Program-made: the position numbers and the translations under genes
The notes under the pieces: generated by a model
Databases searched by the model: none
Seen by the model: the letters and a program-made list of their open reading frames with translations, nothing else
Told to the model about the DNA's origin: nothing
Assembly (NCBI RefSeq): GCF_023115445.1
Contig: NZ_JALDUI010000016.1
Coordinates: forward strand, 1-55,406
Reading direction: 5' to 3'
DNA length: 55,406 nt
Source: Streptococcus sp. oral taxon 431
Lineage (GTDB): Bacteria > Bacillota > Bacilli > Lactobacillales > Streptococcaceae
In this document: positions 45,227-54,627 of the stretch, in pieces
How the letters are laid out: each line of letters opens with the position of its first letter
Numbering within the stretch: position 1 is the first letter of the stretch

Positions 45227-45244
45227 AGTTGAGGGAACGAAAGT

Positions 45245-46102
45245 ATGAAAAATTACGGAGAAGCTTTTCGATATTTTAGAAAATTAAACGGATATTCTTT
45301 AGAGTATGCTGCATCTGATTCTATATCAAAATCTCAACTCTCTAGATTTGAAAGGGGAGAAAATGAAATTTCTCTCTCAACGTTTTTTGAATTATTATCA
45401 AATATCAATGTTTCGATAGAGAATTTTTGTAATTACTTAGAACATTATAAAAGATCGGAGCTTGATGATTTTTTGGTTAATTTATCTCCAAATTTTTATA
45501 GTTTGAATACTAAAGGGTTGGAGGAAATAAAAAATGAGCAACAAAAACTTTTTGAAAAGAGTGGGGGAAAAATTCATAGAATAAATACAATTATGGTTCA
45601 GGGATTATTAAATCAGATAGATTGTAATTATGTAGTTAGTAGAGATGATCTAAATTTAGTATATGACTATTTATTCCAGAAGGAACGATGGGAGTCCTAT
45701 GAGATAGCGCTGATTGGTAATTTATATCATCTTTTTGAAATAGATTATATCTACAGGGTCGGAAAAGAAATACTAGAGCGTACACATTATTACGAAAAAA
45801 TCGGTAAGAATAGAAATTTAGTTGTGTCAGCTTGTTTAAATTTTTGGTTCTGTTGCCTTGAAAATTCACATCTATCATATGCAGACTACTTTGAAATGAA
45901 ATTAAGAAAATTATTAAAAGATGACACAAAAGTCTTTGAAAAATCTACATTCAAGTTTGTAGAAGGATATAAAATCTACCTGATAGAATCTAAAGAATCT
46001 GGAATTAAACAAATGCAAAATGTCATTAAATATTTTGAGTTTATTGAATCTAAAAATATTGCTTTATATTTTCAAAAACGATTAAATGAGCTGGTAGATT
46101 AA
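45245..46102 (+). CDS. Rgg/GadR/MutR-family transcriptional regulator
   Basis: A 285-residue protein with an N-terminal helix-turn-helix (YFRKLNGYSLEYAASDSISKSQLSRFERGENEISLSTFF, near residues 10-50) and a long all-helical C-terminal domain of TPR-like repeats, the Rgg build. Such proteins sense short peptides and control neighbouring operons in streptococci. The start follows GAGGGAACG. It sits second in an operon with the methyltransferase. No matching signal-peptide gene was found with certainty, but an opposing orphan promoter lies downstream. AT-rich, as is the whole module. Confidence 0.85.
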   Translation: MKNYGEAFRYFRKLNGYSLEYAASDSISKSQLSRFERGENEISLSTFFELLSNINVSIENFCNYLEHYKRSELDDFLVNLSPNFYSLNTKGLEEIKNEQQKLFEKSGGKIHRINTIMVQGLLNQIDCNYVVSRDDLNLVYDYLFQKERWESYEIALIGNLYHLFEIDYIYRVGKEILERTHYYEKIGKNRNLVVSACLNFWFCCLENSHLSYADYFEMKLRKLLKDDTKVFEKSTFKFVEGYKIYLIESKESGIKQMQNVIKYFEFIESKNIALYFQKRLNELVD

Positions 46103-46184
46103 ATAGCATTTTATCTGTCAAATTATTATTTTCAAAATGTCGTACTAAATGATTGATGCTATGTGGAAATACAATAACTAAATT

Positions 46185-46336
46185 TTTGATACGAAGGTGA
46201 TCTGAATTCTTTTATAGCAATCATCTTCGTATTTTTGTATTAAACAATATAAGGTTGTTGTAAGCTTACAAGGAACAAAGAAATTAAAAAAGTATTAGTC
46301 TATCCATTTATTTTGTATATCTCACGAATTATATCA
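46185..46336 (-). promoter_or_regulatory. Orphan minus-strand promoter and possible short transcript
   Basis: TGA-TATAAT on the minus strand (46336-46328) matches the module's own promoter core. A transcript from about 46321 would meet the hairpin at 46232-46189, giving roughly 135 nt. It holds only very short frames without ribosome sites, such as MDRLILFF. It could be a small RNA or a peptide gene; the evidence is the promoter and hairpin alone. Confidence 0.3.
46189..46237 (+). terminator. Terminator after Rgg-like gene
   Basis: ATACGAAGGTGAT (46189-46201) pairs with ATCATCTTCGTAT (46220-46232) over 13 bp and is followed by TTTTTG. On the minus strand it is followed by a weaker U-rich tail. 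Confidence 0.85.
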
Positions 46337-46345
46337 TAATGGATT

Positions 46346-46375
46346 TATTCCTTTTTGTGTTTACACAGCTTATTT
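46346..46375. repeat. Right imperfect direct repeat of the Rgg module
   Basis: A 30-nt copy of the 44371-44401 sequence: TATTCCTTTTT identical, then a diverged centre with TGTGTTTACACA, then CTTATTT. Same orientation as the left copy. Confidence 0.6.
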
Positions 46376-46383
46376 TATACTAC

Positions 46384-46420
46384 CAAAAAACGAGGTCAGG
46401 ATTTTAATCCTGACCTCTGA
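46384..46420 (-). terminator. Terminator after DUF402 gene
   Basis: On the minus strand GAGGTCAGGAT and ATCCTGACCTC form an 11-bp perfect stem with a TAAA-type loop and GTTTTTTGG tail. Confidence 0.9.
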
Positions 46421-46425
46421 CAACT

Positions 46426-46959
46426 TTACCGATTCTTTAGTTCTACGTAGCGTTTGTACCAAATGTTGACATAGGCTTCTGAGAAAGGACCGCGCTCATT
46501 GTTAATCCAATCAACAAGAATCTTAACATGCTCTTTCAGAATATAGTCTAGATCAGAAGAATACTTCATTTTTCGCTTATGTCGTTCATACTCCTCAACG
46601 TCCAAGAGGCGTTTTTCACCATCTGTAAAAACTTTAACATCCAAATCATAGTCAATGTATTTTAAAGCTTCTTCATCCAGATAGTAAGGACTTGCCATAT
46701 TGCAGTAGTAGGAGATACCATTTTCACGAATCATAGCGATAATATTAAACCAATATTTCTTGTGAAAGTAAACAATAGCCGGTTCTCGAGTCACCCAACG
46801 ACGACCGTCACTTTCGGTAACAAGTGTGTGGTCGTTGACGCCGATAATAGCGTTCTCTGTTGTTTTTAGTACCATGGTGTCTCGCCAAGTACGGTGAAGA
46901 CTCCCATCATGCTTATAACTTTGAATTGTAATAAAGTCGCCTTCTTTTGGAAGTTTCAT
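46426..46959 (-). CDS. DUF402 protein, Ntdp-type nucleoside phosphatase
   Basis: A 177-residue protein with the DUF402 core: [49 protein letters not shown], then [28 protein letters not shown] with the acidic metal-binding residues. Staphylococcal and related members hydrolyse nucleoside tri- and diphosphates. It stands between the Rgg module and recX, with its own terminator. The promoter is not sharp; TGA-TACAAT occurs about 40 bases upstream on the minus strand. Confidence 0.85.
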   Translation of the reverse strand: MKLPKEGDFITIQSYKHDGSLHRTWRDTMVLKTTENAIIGVNDHTLVTESDGRRWVTREPAIVYFHKKYWFNIIAMIRENGISYYCNMASPYYLDEEALKYIDYDLDVKVFTDGEKRLLDVEEYERHKRKMKYSSDLDYILKEHVKILVDWINNERGPFSEAYVNIWYKRYVELKNR

Positions 46960-47047
46960 AACTAACCAACTTTCTACAATTTATAAGTTTATCGTTTACT
47001 ATTGTATCACATTTTTGTTTAAAGTTCTTAGTTTTTTCATGAAAAAA

Positions 47048-47824
47048 TTAAAGATATTCTCTGAGAGCGCTAGCTATATCCGAAAAATCATAACCTTTTC
47101 TAGCTAAAACTTGGGTCAAACGTTGTTTCAGTTCGTATCCTTCATACTTTCGTGAGTATTTTGGGTATTGCTTATCTAACTCTTTAAAAATAAGTTCCTG
47201 AACGGTTTCTTCTTCGACCTGGCTGTCCAATTGGTCAAAGGCTGTTTTGGCTTCTGTGTAGGAAAATCCTTTATTGGTTAGGCTTTGGATAATCTTATCC
47301 TGTAGAGCGCGGGCAGGTAATTTCCCCTGGTATTTTTTCAGTAGTTTTTCAGCTGTCCGTTCTGCGACTTCCGTCATATCAAATTCTTGTAAGACTTCTT
47401 GGATAATGGATTTGGTAACACCTTTTTGAGAAATCTTCTGCATGAGCATATAGCTTCCCTTATCTCCTGAAAGCTGATTGGAATTGATGATAGCTTGTGC
47501 ATATTGGCGATCATTGATCCAATTATCATCTTTTAAAGACTGGATAACTCTGGGGATGATTTTCTCATCAATTTCATGCTTGGTTAGATAATCTCGAACT
47601 TCTTTTTCAGTACGGGCCTTGAAGGATAAGTGGTAGAGAGCTAGATTTTTACTGTAGGAAAATTGCGCAAATGATTTAATCTCAGTTAGTTCCTCAGCTG
47701 AGATCTCTTTCCCTTTAGTCAACATAAAGCGAACAATGGTATCCTCTGTAATGTAGCAGGTTTGGTCGTTATCAAGTTCGAGCAGATAGAGTATTTTTTT
47801 CTTTTCAAGTTTTGTGATTTTCAT
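47048..47824 (-). CDS. recX: Regulatory protein RecX
   Basis: A 258-residue, all-helical protein built from RecX three-helix repeats. The typical segments are present: [58 protein letters not shown] and FRKLQR-like C-terminal helices ([19 protein letters not shown]). RecX binds RecA filaments and dampens recombination. AAGAGGTAAACC precedes the ATG; the phosphotransferase gene ends 10 bases upstream, so the two share an operon. Confidence 0.92.
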   Translation of the reverse strand: MKITKLEKKKILYLLELDNDQTCYITEDTIVRFMLTKGKEISAEELTEIKSFAQFSYSKNLALYHLSFKARTEKEVRDYLTKHEIDEKIIPRVIQSLKDDNWINDRQYAQAIINSNQLSGDKGSYMLMQKISQKGVTKSIIQEVLQEFDMTEVAERTAEKLLKKYQGKLPARALQDKIIQSLTNKGFSYTEAKTAFDQLDSQVEEETVQELIFKELDKQYPKYSRKYEGYELKQRLTQVLARKGYDFSDIASALREYL

Positions 47825-47834
47825 GGTTTACCTC

Positions 47835-48608
47835 TTATCCAAATGCTTCGAAGGCAGCAACGAGTCGAAGTTTGTTGCTATCAACCAGTTCCCTCCCGTA
47901 ATAGTCGAGAAATAGTTCAGCATATTTGGGATCTTTTAAGTTGTAATTGAGGGACCAAACTGCCCAAAAGAGATCGATATGCCGGTCACTGAAATCAGCC
48001 AAACCAAGATCAATAAAACAAGAGAAGTGGTCAGCATCTTTGAGAATAAAGTTTGGTAGACAGGCATCCCCATGAATAAAGGCATCTGTTTTTAAAAGGT
48101 GCCCTTGTTCTTGGATGAGTTGGAAGGCCTCTTCGCGACTGTTAATCTGGAATTGGGGCAGGAGCGCCTTGGCATAGAACTCCCCTTTTTCATAGTTTTT
48201 AAAGGCTCTTTCTTTATAGGCTTTTAAATGATTTTCTGATGGAAAATTTTGTGGGTTTAAGTTGTGAAGCTTTTTAAGAGCCTCTGCCATTGTTCGGCAG
48301 ATTTTTTCTGGTTGGTCTAAAAAAGCGAGAGCATCATGACCAATAGCCTCTTTAGTCAGGAGGTAGTCTTTATCTGTTGATAGATAGTGGATGACTGGAG
48401 TTCCTATTCCCTCTTGTTCAAACCAACTTGCAATGCTAGCTTCTCGCTCTAATCTTCCCTTTTGATCAATTTTTAAATAGTAACCTGAATCAAGATAGAG
48501 AACCCTTGCGCCTGAATGAGAAGAGCTGTCCGATAGGTTTGCCTCCTCTATATAAGTTCGTAATTGCTCAGGAAAATCCAATGAGGAAAAAGATATCTTT
48601 GTATTCAT
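47835..48608 (-). CDS. Aminoglycoside phosphotransferase-family kinase
   Basis: A 257-residue protein of the APH(3')-like kinase fold. It has YYLKIDQKGRLEREASIASW (nucleotide-binding Lys region), FIHGDACLPNFIL near residue 180 (catalytic HGD...N) and CFIDLGLADFSDRHIDL (metal Asp). All catalytic residues are present. Core-genome members are usually not resistance genes; the substrate is unknown. ATG 48608 is chosen; it lies exactly 7 bases after a TGT-TACAAT -10 with no ribosome site. The longer frame would run into rlmD. Confidence 0.85.
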   Translation of the reverse strand: MNTKISFSSLDFPEQLRTYIEEANLSDSSSHSGARVLYLDSGYYLKIDQKGRLEREASIASWFEQEGIGTPVIHYLSTDKDYLLTKEAIGHDALAFLDQPEKICRTMAEALKKLHNLNPQNFPSENHLKAYKERAFKNYEKGEFYAKALLPQFQINSREEAFQLIQEQGHLLKTDAFIHGDACLPNFILKDADHFSCFIDLGLADFSDRHIDLFWAVWSLNYNLKDPKYAELFLDYYGRELVDSNKLRLVAAFEAFG

Positions 48609-48664
48609 GGTTTTATTGTAACATATTCTTAACCATTGAGAAACTACGTGGTATAATAGACTTA
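48608..48664. promoter_or_regulatory. Divergent leaderless promoter pair
   Basis: Minus strand: TGT-TACAAT (-10 at 48620-48615) puts the start at 48608, the A of the kinase ATG. Plus strand: TGG-TATAAT (-10 at 48652-48657) puts the start at 48664, the A of the rlmD ATG. Only 55 bp separate the two start codons and neither gene has a ribosome site. Confidence 0.7.
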
Positions 48665-50031
48665 TGAATCTAAAAGTCAAACAAAAAATTCCATTAAAAA
48701 TCAAGCGCATGGGGATTAACGGGGAAGGTATCGGTTTTTACCAGAAAACCCTTGTTTTTGTTCCAGGTGCCCTCAAGGGAGAAGATATCTATTGTCAGGT
48801 GACTTCGATTAAGCGTAACTACGTTGAGGCTAAACTGCTTGAGGTCAATAAAAAATCTAAGTTTCGAGTGGTTCCAGACTGTACTATTTATAATGAGTGT
48901 GGTGGTTGTCAGATCATGCACCTTCATTATGACAAGCAGTTAGAATTCAAGACAGATCTTCTTCATCAAGCTCTGAAGAAATTTGCACCTGCAGGCTACG
49001 AAAACTTTGAAATCAGACCAACTATTGGCATGCAGAAACCTAAGTATTATCGGGCTAAACTGCAATTCCAAACGCGAAAGTTTAAAGGTCAAGTCAAGGC
49101 AGGTTTGTATGCTCAGAATTCCCATTATTTGGTCGAGTTAAAGGACTGTCTTGTTCAAGACAAGGAGACACAAGCGATTGCCAATCGCATTGCTGAACTC
49201 TTGACTTATCATCAAATTCCGATTACGGATGAACGGAAAATCCTTGGAGTTCGAACTATCATGGTTCGTAGAGCACGGAAAACTGGGCAAGTTCAGATTA
49301 TCATTGTGACCAATCGCCAATTGAATTTGACTCAATTTGTGAAAGACCTAGTCAAGGATTATCCTGAAGTAGTGACTGTCGCAGTCAATACCAATACTGC
49401 CAAAACTTCTGAGATTTATGGGGACAAGACAGAGATTATTTGGGGTCAAGATAGTATACGCGAAGGTGTTCTAGATTATGAATTCTCTCTTTCACCTCGA
49501 GCTTTCTATCAGCTTAATCCTGAACAGACTGAAATTCTCTATAGTGAAGCGGTTAAGGCCTTGGATGTGACTGAGAATGACCATCTGATTGATGCCTATT
49601 GTGGTGTTGGGACCATTGGTTTTGCTTTTGCTAAAAAAGTCAAAAGTTTGAGAGGGATGGATATTATCCCAGAAGCTATTGAGGATGCCAAAGAAAATGC
49701 TAAGCGTATGGGTTATACCAATACTCATTATGAAGCAGGAACTGCAGAAGAAATTATCCCTCGTTGGTACAAGGAAGGCTATCGTGCCGATGCTTTGATA
49801 GTAGACCCGCCGCGTACTGGTTTAGATGATAAGCTCTTGGATACCATCGTCAAATACGCTCCTGAAAAGATGGTTTATGTATCCTGCAATGTATCTACCT
49901 TGGCGCGTGATTTAGTCCGTTTGCTAGAGATTTATGACTTACATTATATCCAGTCCGTTGACATGTTTCCACACACGGCTAGAACAGAAGCAGTGGTCAA
50001 ATTAACGAGGCGTAAGTCAGCTTCCAAATAG
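48664..50031 (+). CDS. rlmD: 23S rRNA (uracil-C5)-methyltransferase RlmD-like
   Basis: A 455-residue TrmA/RumA-family enzyme: an N-terminal TRAM domain ([29 protein letters not shown]), a 4Fe-4S cysteine set ([14 protein letters not shown], with LKDCLVQD further on), and the SAM domain with [24 protein letters not shown] and the nucleophile Cys in [13 protein letters not shown]. It methylates C5 of a uracil in 23S rRNA; the exact site is by homology. No ribosome site is present and the ATG coincides with the predicted transcription start. Confidence 0.9.
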   Translation: MNLKVKQKIPLKIKRMGINGEGIGFYQKTLVFVPGALKGEDIYCQVTSIKRNYVEAKLLEVNKKSKFRVVPDCTIYNECGGCQIMHLHYDKQLEFKTDLLHQALKKFAPAGYENFEIRPTIGMQKPKYYRAKLQFQTRKFKGQVKAGLYAQNSHYLVELKDCLVQDKETQAIANRIAELLTYHQIPITDERKILGVRTIMVRRARKTGQVQIIIVTNRQLNLTQFVKDLVKDYPEVVTVAVNTNTAKTSEIYGDKTEIIWGQDSIREGVLDYEFSLSPRAFYQLNPEQTEILYSEAVKALDVTENDHLIDAYCGVGTIGFAFAKKVKSLRGMDIIPEAIEDAKENAKRMGYTNTHYEAGTAEEIIPRWYKEGYRADALIVDPPRTGLDDKLLDTIVKYAPEKMVYVSCNVSTLARDLVRLLEIYDLHYIQSVDMFPHTARTEAVVKLTRRKSASK

Positions 50032-50084
50032 AAAGAATAACTGGAAAGTTTTTGAAAAGAAGACTTCTAGTTACAGAGTAAGAT

Positions 50085-50113
50085 TTGCAAGCTATCTATA
50101 AATATGATAAAAT
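50085..50113 (+). promoter_or_regulatory. Promoter of tpiA
   Basis: TTGCAA (50085-50090), a 17-nt spacer and TAAAAT (50108-50113) with TGA ahead (extended -10). Confidence 0.8.
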
Positions 50114-50148
50114 AAGTAGAAAATAAAATGAAAAAAGAGGTATGTGAA

Positions 50149-50907
50149 ATGTCACGTAAACCATTTATCGCTGGGAACTGGAAAATGAACAAAAACCCAG
50201 AAGAAGCAAAAACATTCGTTGAAGCTGTAGCATCAAAACTTCCTTCATCAGACCTTGTTGAAGCAGGTATCGCAGTTCCTGCTCTTGACTTGACAACTGT
50301 TCTTGCTGCTGCTAAAGGTTCAAGCCTTAAAGTTGCTGCTCAAAACTGCTACTTTGAAAATGCTGGTGCTTTCACTGGTGAAACTAGCCCACAAGTTTTG
50401 AAAGAAATCGGTACTGACTACGTTGTTATCGGTCACTCAGAACGTCGTGACTACTTCCACGAAACAGACGAAGACATCAACAAAAAAGCAAAAGTAATCT
50501 TTGCTAACGGCATGCTTCCAATCATCTGTTGTGGTGAGTCACTTGAAACTTACGAAGCTGGTAAAGCAGCAGAATTCGTAGGTGCTCAAGTTTCAGCTGC
50601 TCTTGCTGGATTGACTGCAGAACAAGTAGCTTCATCAGTTATCGCTTATGAGCCAATCTGGGCTATCGGTACTGGTAAATCTGCTTCACAAGACGACGCA
50701 CAAAAAATGTGTAAAGTTGTTCGTGATGTTGTAGCTGCTGACTTCGGTCAAGAAGTTGCGGACAAAGTTCGTGTTCAATACGGTGGTTCTGTTAAACCTG
50801 AAAATGTTTCTGAATACATGGCTTGTCCAGACGTTGACGGAGCTCTTGTTGGTGGTGCATCACTTGATCCAGAAAGCTTCTTGGCATTGCTTGACTTTGT
50901 AAAATAA
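50149..50907 (+). CDS. tpiA: Triosephosphate isomerase
   Basis: A 252-residue TIM barrel of normal length: GNWKMNK (catalytic Lys, residues 9-15), VVIGHSERR near 95 (catalytic His), [14 protein letters not shown] near 168 (catalytic Glu and loop 6), and [10 protein letters not shown] near 211. It interconverts the two triose phosphates of glycolysis. The frame is open from 50128, but ATG 50149 follows AAGAGGTATG and gives the standard start. Strongly biased codon use fits a highly expressed gene. Confidence 0.98.
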   Translation: MSRKPFIAGNWKMNKNPEEAKTFVEAVASKLPSSDLVEAGIAVPALDLTTVLAAAKGSSLKVAAQNCYFENAGAFTGETSPQVLKEIGTDYVVIGHSERRDYFHETDEDINKKAKVIFANGMLPIICCGESLETYEAGKAAEFVGAQVSAALAGLTAEQVASSVIAYEPIWAIGTGKSASQDDAQKMCKVVRDVVAADFGQEVADKVRVQYGGSVKPENVSEYMACPDVDGALVGGASLDPESFLALLDFVK

Positions 50908-50919
50908 GCCTCAAATATC

Positions 50920-50970
50920 TGAGACAGACAGTTCCCTCTCTCGAGGTTAAGACTGCCTGTCTTCTTTTTA
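50920..50970 (+). terminator. Terminator after tpiA
   Basis: AGACAGACAGT pairs with ACTGCCTGTCT, then TCTTTTTAG. A second small hairpin, GCGTGC/GCACGC with TCTTTTC, follows at 50979-51000. Confidence 0.85.
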
Positions 50971-51031
50971 GTAAAAAGGCGTGCGTAAGCACGCTCTTTT
51001 CTGCATTTTGAATGAAAAAGAAAGGAGAATT

Positions 51032-52768
51032 ATGCTTTATATTTGGTCTTATCTCAAACGTTATCCCAAGTGGCTACTATTAGACTTCCTCGGAGCTATT
51101 TTCTTTGTCATTGTCAATCTAGGTCTACCAACTGTTCTGGCTCGCATGATTGACCAAGGAATCAACCAAGGTAACCAGGATAAGCTTTATTTTTGGGCTA
51201 TCGTAATGTTGGTTATTATCGTCCTGGGAACATGTGGACGGGTTGTGCTATCTTATGCGGCTAGTAAATTGACCACTAATATGGTTAAGGACATGCGAAA
51301 TGATGTTTATGCTAAATTACAAGAGTATTCTCATCACGAATATGAACAAATCGGTGTATCTTCATTAGTTACTCGTATTACCAGTGATGCCTTTGTCCTC
51401 ATGCAATTTGCAGAACAGACGCTTAAGCTGGGTGTTATCACTCCCATGATGATGCTATCGAGTATTCTCATGATTTTCTTGACCAGTCCTTCACTAGCCT
51501 GGATTGTCGCTTTTTCCGTTCCTTTTCTAGCTGTAGTAGTCCTTTATGTGGCGGTGAAAACACGTCCCTTATCTGAAAAGCAACAGAAAACACTGGACAA
51601 GATTAACCAGTATGTCCGTGAAAATTTGATGGGCTTGCGTGTCATCCGCGCCTTTGCTCGTGAAGACTTCCAAGAAAAACGTTTTGAAGAGAAAAATGCT
51701 ATCTATGCGGACAATTCCAATCGTTTGTTCAAATTGACTGGTTTGACGGAACCACTTTTTGTGCAAATCATTATCGCTATGATTGTAGCTATCGTTTGGT
51801 TTGCTCTAGCCCCTCTCAAGCAAGGAAGTTTGCAGATTGGGGATTTGGTGGCCTTCATCGAGTATAGTTTCCACGCCCTCTTGTCCTTCCTTTTCTTGTC
51901 AAACCTCTTTACCATGTATCCACGTACTGCTGTATCTAGCGAGCGTTTGAAGGAAATCATGGACATGCCTATTTCCATTGATCCAAATGAGGACGGAATT
52001 CAAGAAACAGAAACACATGGTTACTTAGAATTTGATAATGTGACCTTTGCCTATCCAGGGGAAACAGAAAGCCCTGTTTTGCATAACATTTCCTTTACTG
52101 CTAAACCGGGAGAAACCATTGCCTTTATCGGTTCGACTGGGTCAGGTAAGTCTACTCTGGTTCAATTGATTCCTAGATTCTACGATGTTACGCTTGGAAA
52201 AATCAAGGTCGATGGTGTAGATGTCCGAGATTACCGTCTCAAATCTCTCCGTCAAAAGATTGGATTTATTCCACAAAAAGCCTTGCTCTTTACAGGGACT
52301 ATCGCAGACAATCTCCGTTACGGGAAAGAGGATGCCAGTCATGAGGACTTGCACCAAGCAGCTGATGTGGCCCAAGCCAAAGACTTTATCGAAAGTCGAG
52401 AAGAAGGTTTTGCAACTCATCTGGCTGAAGGGGGAAGCAATCTATCAGGTGGTCAGAAACAACGCTTGTCGATTGCCCGAGCAGTCATCAAGGGTCCAGA
52501 CATCTATATCTTTGATGATTCTTTCTCAGCTTTGGACTACCGTACAGATGCTATCTTGCGCCGTCGTCTCAAGGAAGTGACTCAAGACGCAACAGTATTG
52601 ATTGTTGCGCAACGTGTTGGAACCATTATGGATGCTGACCAGATTATTGTGCTTGATAAAGGCGAAATCGTTGGTCGTGGCCGTCACGAGGAATTGATGG
52701 AAACCAATGACATCTATCGAGAAATTGCTGAGTCGCAGTTGAAAAATGCGTCTCTGACAGAAGAATAG
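51032..52768 (+). CDS. Heterodimeric ABC exporter, subunit 1 (degenerate Walker B)
   Basis: A 578-residue half-transporter: six membrane helices (residues 1-310), then a nucleotide-binding domain with Walker A GSTGSGKST near 370, signature LSGGQKQR near 472, and Walker B IYIFDDSFSALD near 492. The residue after the Walker B Asp is Asp rather than the catalytic Glu, so its own ATP site is degenerate. It pairs with the next gene, starting 10 bases after its stop. Related pairs export drugs; the substrate is unknown. ATG 51032 with AAAGGAGAA is chosen over the longer frame. Confidence 0.88.
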   Translation: MLYIWSYLKRYPKWLLLDFLGAIFFVIVNLGLPTVLARMIDQGINQGNQDKLYFWAIVMLVIIVLGTCGRVVLSYAASKLTTNMVKDMRNDVYAKLQEYSHHEYEQIGVSSLVTRITSDAFVLMQFAEQTLKLGVITPMMMLSSILMIFLTSPSLAWIVAFSVPFLAVVVLYVAVKTRPLSEKQQKTLDKINQYVRENLMGLRVIRAFAREDFQEKRFEEKNAIYADNSNRLFKLTGLTEPLFVQIIIAMIVAIVWFALAPLKQGSLQIGDLVAFIEYSFHALLSFLFLSNLFTMYPRTAVSSERLKEIMDMPISIDPNEDGIQETETHGYLEFDNVTFAYPGETESPVLHNISFTAKPGETIAFIGSTGSGKSTLVQLIPRFYDVTLGKIKVDGVDVRDYRLKSLRQKIGFIPQKALLFTGTIADNLRYGKEDASHEDLHQAADVAQAKDFIESREEGFATHLAEGGSNLSGGQKQRLSIARAVIKGPDIYIFDDSFSALDYRTDAILRRRLKEVTQDATVLIVAQRVGTIMDADQIIVLDKGEIVGRGRHEELMETNDIYREIAESQLKNASLTEE

Positions 52769-52778
52769 GAGGTAAAGG

Positions 52779-54560
52779 ATGAAACAACAATCTAGTCTAG
52801 CTCGTCTATGGAGCTATTTAAAAGCCTACCGTTTCTCTGTTTTCTTTGCTGTCTTCTTGAAAATAGTCAGCGTCATTATGAGTGTTATCGAGCCTTTCGT
52901 ATTGGGACTTGCTATCACTGAGTTAACCAGCAATCTTCTTGCCATGGCAAATGGTGTTGCAGGAGCAGGGATTAATACCAGCTATATCGCAGTGATTCTG
53001 GTGATCTATCTCTTGCGTGGTCTTTTTTATGAGTTGGGGTCTTATTACTCAAACTACTTCATGACCAATGCGGTACAGTCCATGATACAGGATTTGCGAA
53101 ATGAAATGAGCGAAAAAATCAACCGCATCCCTGTGTCTTACTTTGACAAGCACCAATTTGGGGATTTGCTGGGACGTTTTACTAGTGATGTAGAGACCGT
53201 ATCTAATGCACTCCAACAATCATTCTTACAGATTGTTAATGCAGTCTTTACCATTATTTTTGTTATGGGAATGGTCCTCTATCTAAATCTTCAGTTGGCT
53301 ATCATTGTTATCTTGTCGATTCCGATTACTTATTTTGGTGCTAAAACGATTCTAAATCGTTCGCAGCCGTACTTTAAACAGCAGGCAGCTATATTGGGAC
53401 GTATGAATGGATTTGTACAGGAAAACTTAACAGGTTTCAATGTTTTAAAACTTTTCGGACGCGAAGAAAACTCTCAAGAGAGATTTGAAAAGATTACGGA
53501 TGAATTGCAACAAGTCGGATTTAAGGCGAGCTTTATTTCAGGATTGATGATGCCTGCCCTTCATATCGTGTCTGATTTAACCTACCTGATTGTTGCAGTC
53601 TTAGGTGGATTGCAGGTTATTGCAGGGCGCTTGACGATTGGTAATATGCAAGCTTTCGTTCAGTATGTGTGGCAAGTTAGCCAGCCGATCCAAAATATCA
53701 CTCAGTTAGCAGGACAAATGCAAAGTGCTAAGTCTTCGCTTGATCGTGTCTTTGAAGTTTTGGATGAACAGGAAGAAGTTCAAAGTGAGGAAGTAAAAGA
53801 CTTGGCACCATTGACAGGTCAAGTTAGTTTCAAAAACGTCGATTTCCAATATGTGGAAAACAAACCATTGATTCGCAATTTCAACCTAGATGTTGAACCT
53901 GGAGAGATGGTAGCTATCGTTGGACCTACTGGAGCAGGGAAAACAACCTTGATTAACCTTCTCATGCGTTTTTACGATGTGACAGCTGGTGCCATTTTAG
54001 TGGATGGCCAAGATATTCGTGACCTGTCTCGTCAGGACTATCGTCGACAGTTTGGGATGGTCCTACAGGATGCCTGGCTCTATGAAGGCAGTATCAAGGA
54101 AAATCTTCGCTTTGGAAATCTTGAGGCAACAGATGAAGAAATCGTTGAAGCTGCCAAGGCGGCCAATGTTGACCACTTTATCCGCACTCTTCCAGGTGGT
54201 TATAATATGGAAATGAATCAGGAGTCTAGCAATATCTCTCTTGGTCAGAAACAGCTTTTAACCATCGCGCGTGCCCTCTTAGCGGATCCAAAAATTCTAA
54301 TCCTTGATGAAGCGACCTCATCAGTCGATACTCGTCTAGAGCTCTTGATTCAAAAGGCCATGAAACGTTTGATGAAGGGGAGAACAAGCTTTGTCATTGC
54401 CCATCGACTTTCGACTATTCAGGAAGCTGATAAGATTTTGGTGCTGAAAGATGGACAGATTATTGAACAAGGAAATCATGAAAGTCTCCTAGCTGCAAAA
54501 GGTTTCTATTATGATCTTTATCAAAGTCAATTTTCTAGTAAAAACAGAGAAAATAGCTAG
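52779..54560 (+). CDS. Heterodimeric ABC exporter, subunit 2 (catalytic Walker B)
   Basis: A 593-residue half-transporter with six helices, then Walker A GPTGAGKTT near residue 387, a changed signature (ISLGQKQL) near 487 and an intact Walker B ILILDEATSSVD near 510 with the catalytic Glu. Together with subunit 1 it gives one full and one degenerate ATP site: its Walker motifs face the LSGGQ of subunit 1. This asymmetry is the hallmark of TM287/288- and PatAB-like exporters. AGGAGGT precedes the ATG. Confidence 0.88.
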   Translation: MKQQSSLARLWSYLKAYRFSVFFAVFLKIVSVIMSVIEPFVLGLAITELTSNLLAMANGVAGAGINTSYIAVILVIYLLRGLFYELGSYYSNYFMTNAVQSMIQDLRNEMSEKINRIPVSYFDKHQFGDLLGRFTSDVETVSNALQQSFLQIVNAVFTIIFVMGMVLYLNLQLAIIVILSIPITYFGAKTILNRSQPYFKQQAAILGRMNGFVQENLTGFNVLKLFGREENSQERFEKITDELQQVGFKASFISGLMMPALHIVSDLTYLIVAVLGGLQVIAGRLTIGNMQAFVQYVWQVSQPIQNITQLAGQMQSAKSSLDRVFEVLDEQEEVQSEEVKDLAPLTGQVSFKNVDFQYVENKPLIRNFNLDVEPGEMVAIVGPTGAGKTTLINLLMRFYDVTAGAILVDGQDIRDLSRQDYRRQFGMVLQDAWLYEGSIKENLRFGNLEATDEEIVEAAKAANVDHFIRTLPGGYNMEMNQESSNISLGQKQLLTIARALLADPKILILDEATSSVDTRLELLIQKAMKRLMKGRTSFVIAHRLSTIQEADKILVLKDGQIIEQGNHESLLAAKGFYYDLYQSQFSSKNRENS

Positions 54561-54627
54561 GATAAATAGCCACTCATTTTCTTAAATTATCAGTCAATTA
54601 CAACTTTTTTAATATGAGTTAATTTCC

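Noticed and set aside
46339..46407. 22-codon hydrophobic plus-strand ORF (MDLFLFVFTQLI...) as an Rgg signal peptide
   Set aside because: There is no ribosome site or proper promoter, and it overlaps the DUF402 terminator; its hydrophobicity comes from the T-rich repeat.
47835..48608. Acquired aminoglycoside resistance gene
   Set aside because: The kinase is co-transcribed with recX, has ordinary base composition and no mobile element nearby, so it looks like a core gene of unknown substrate.
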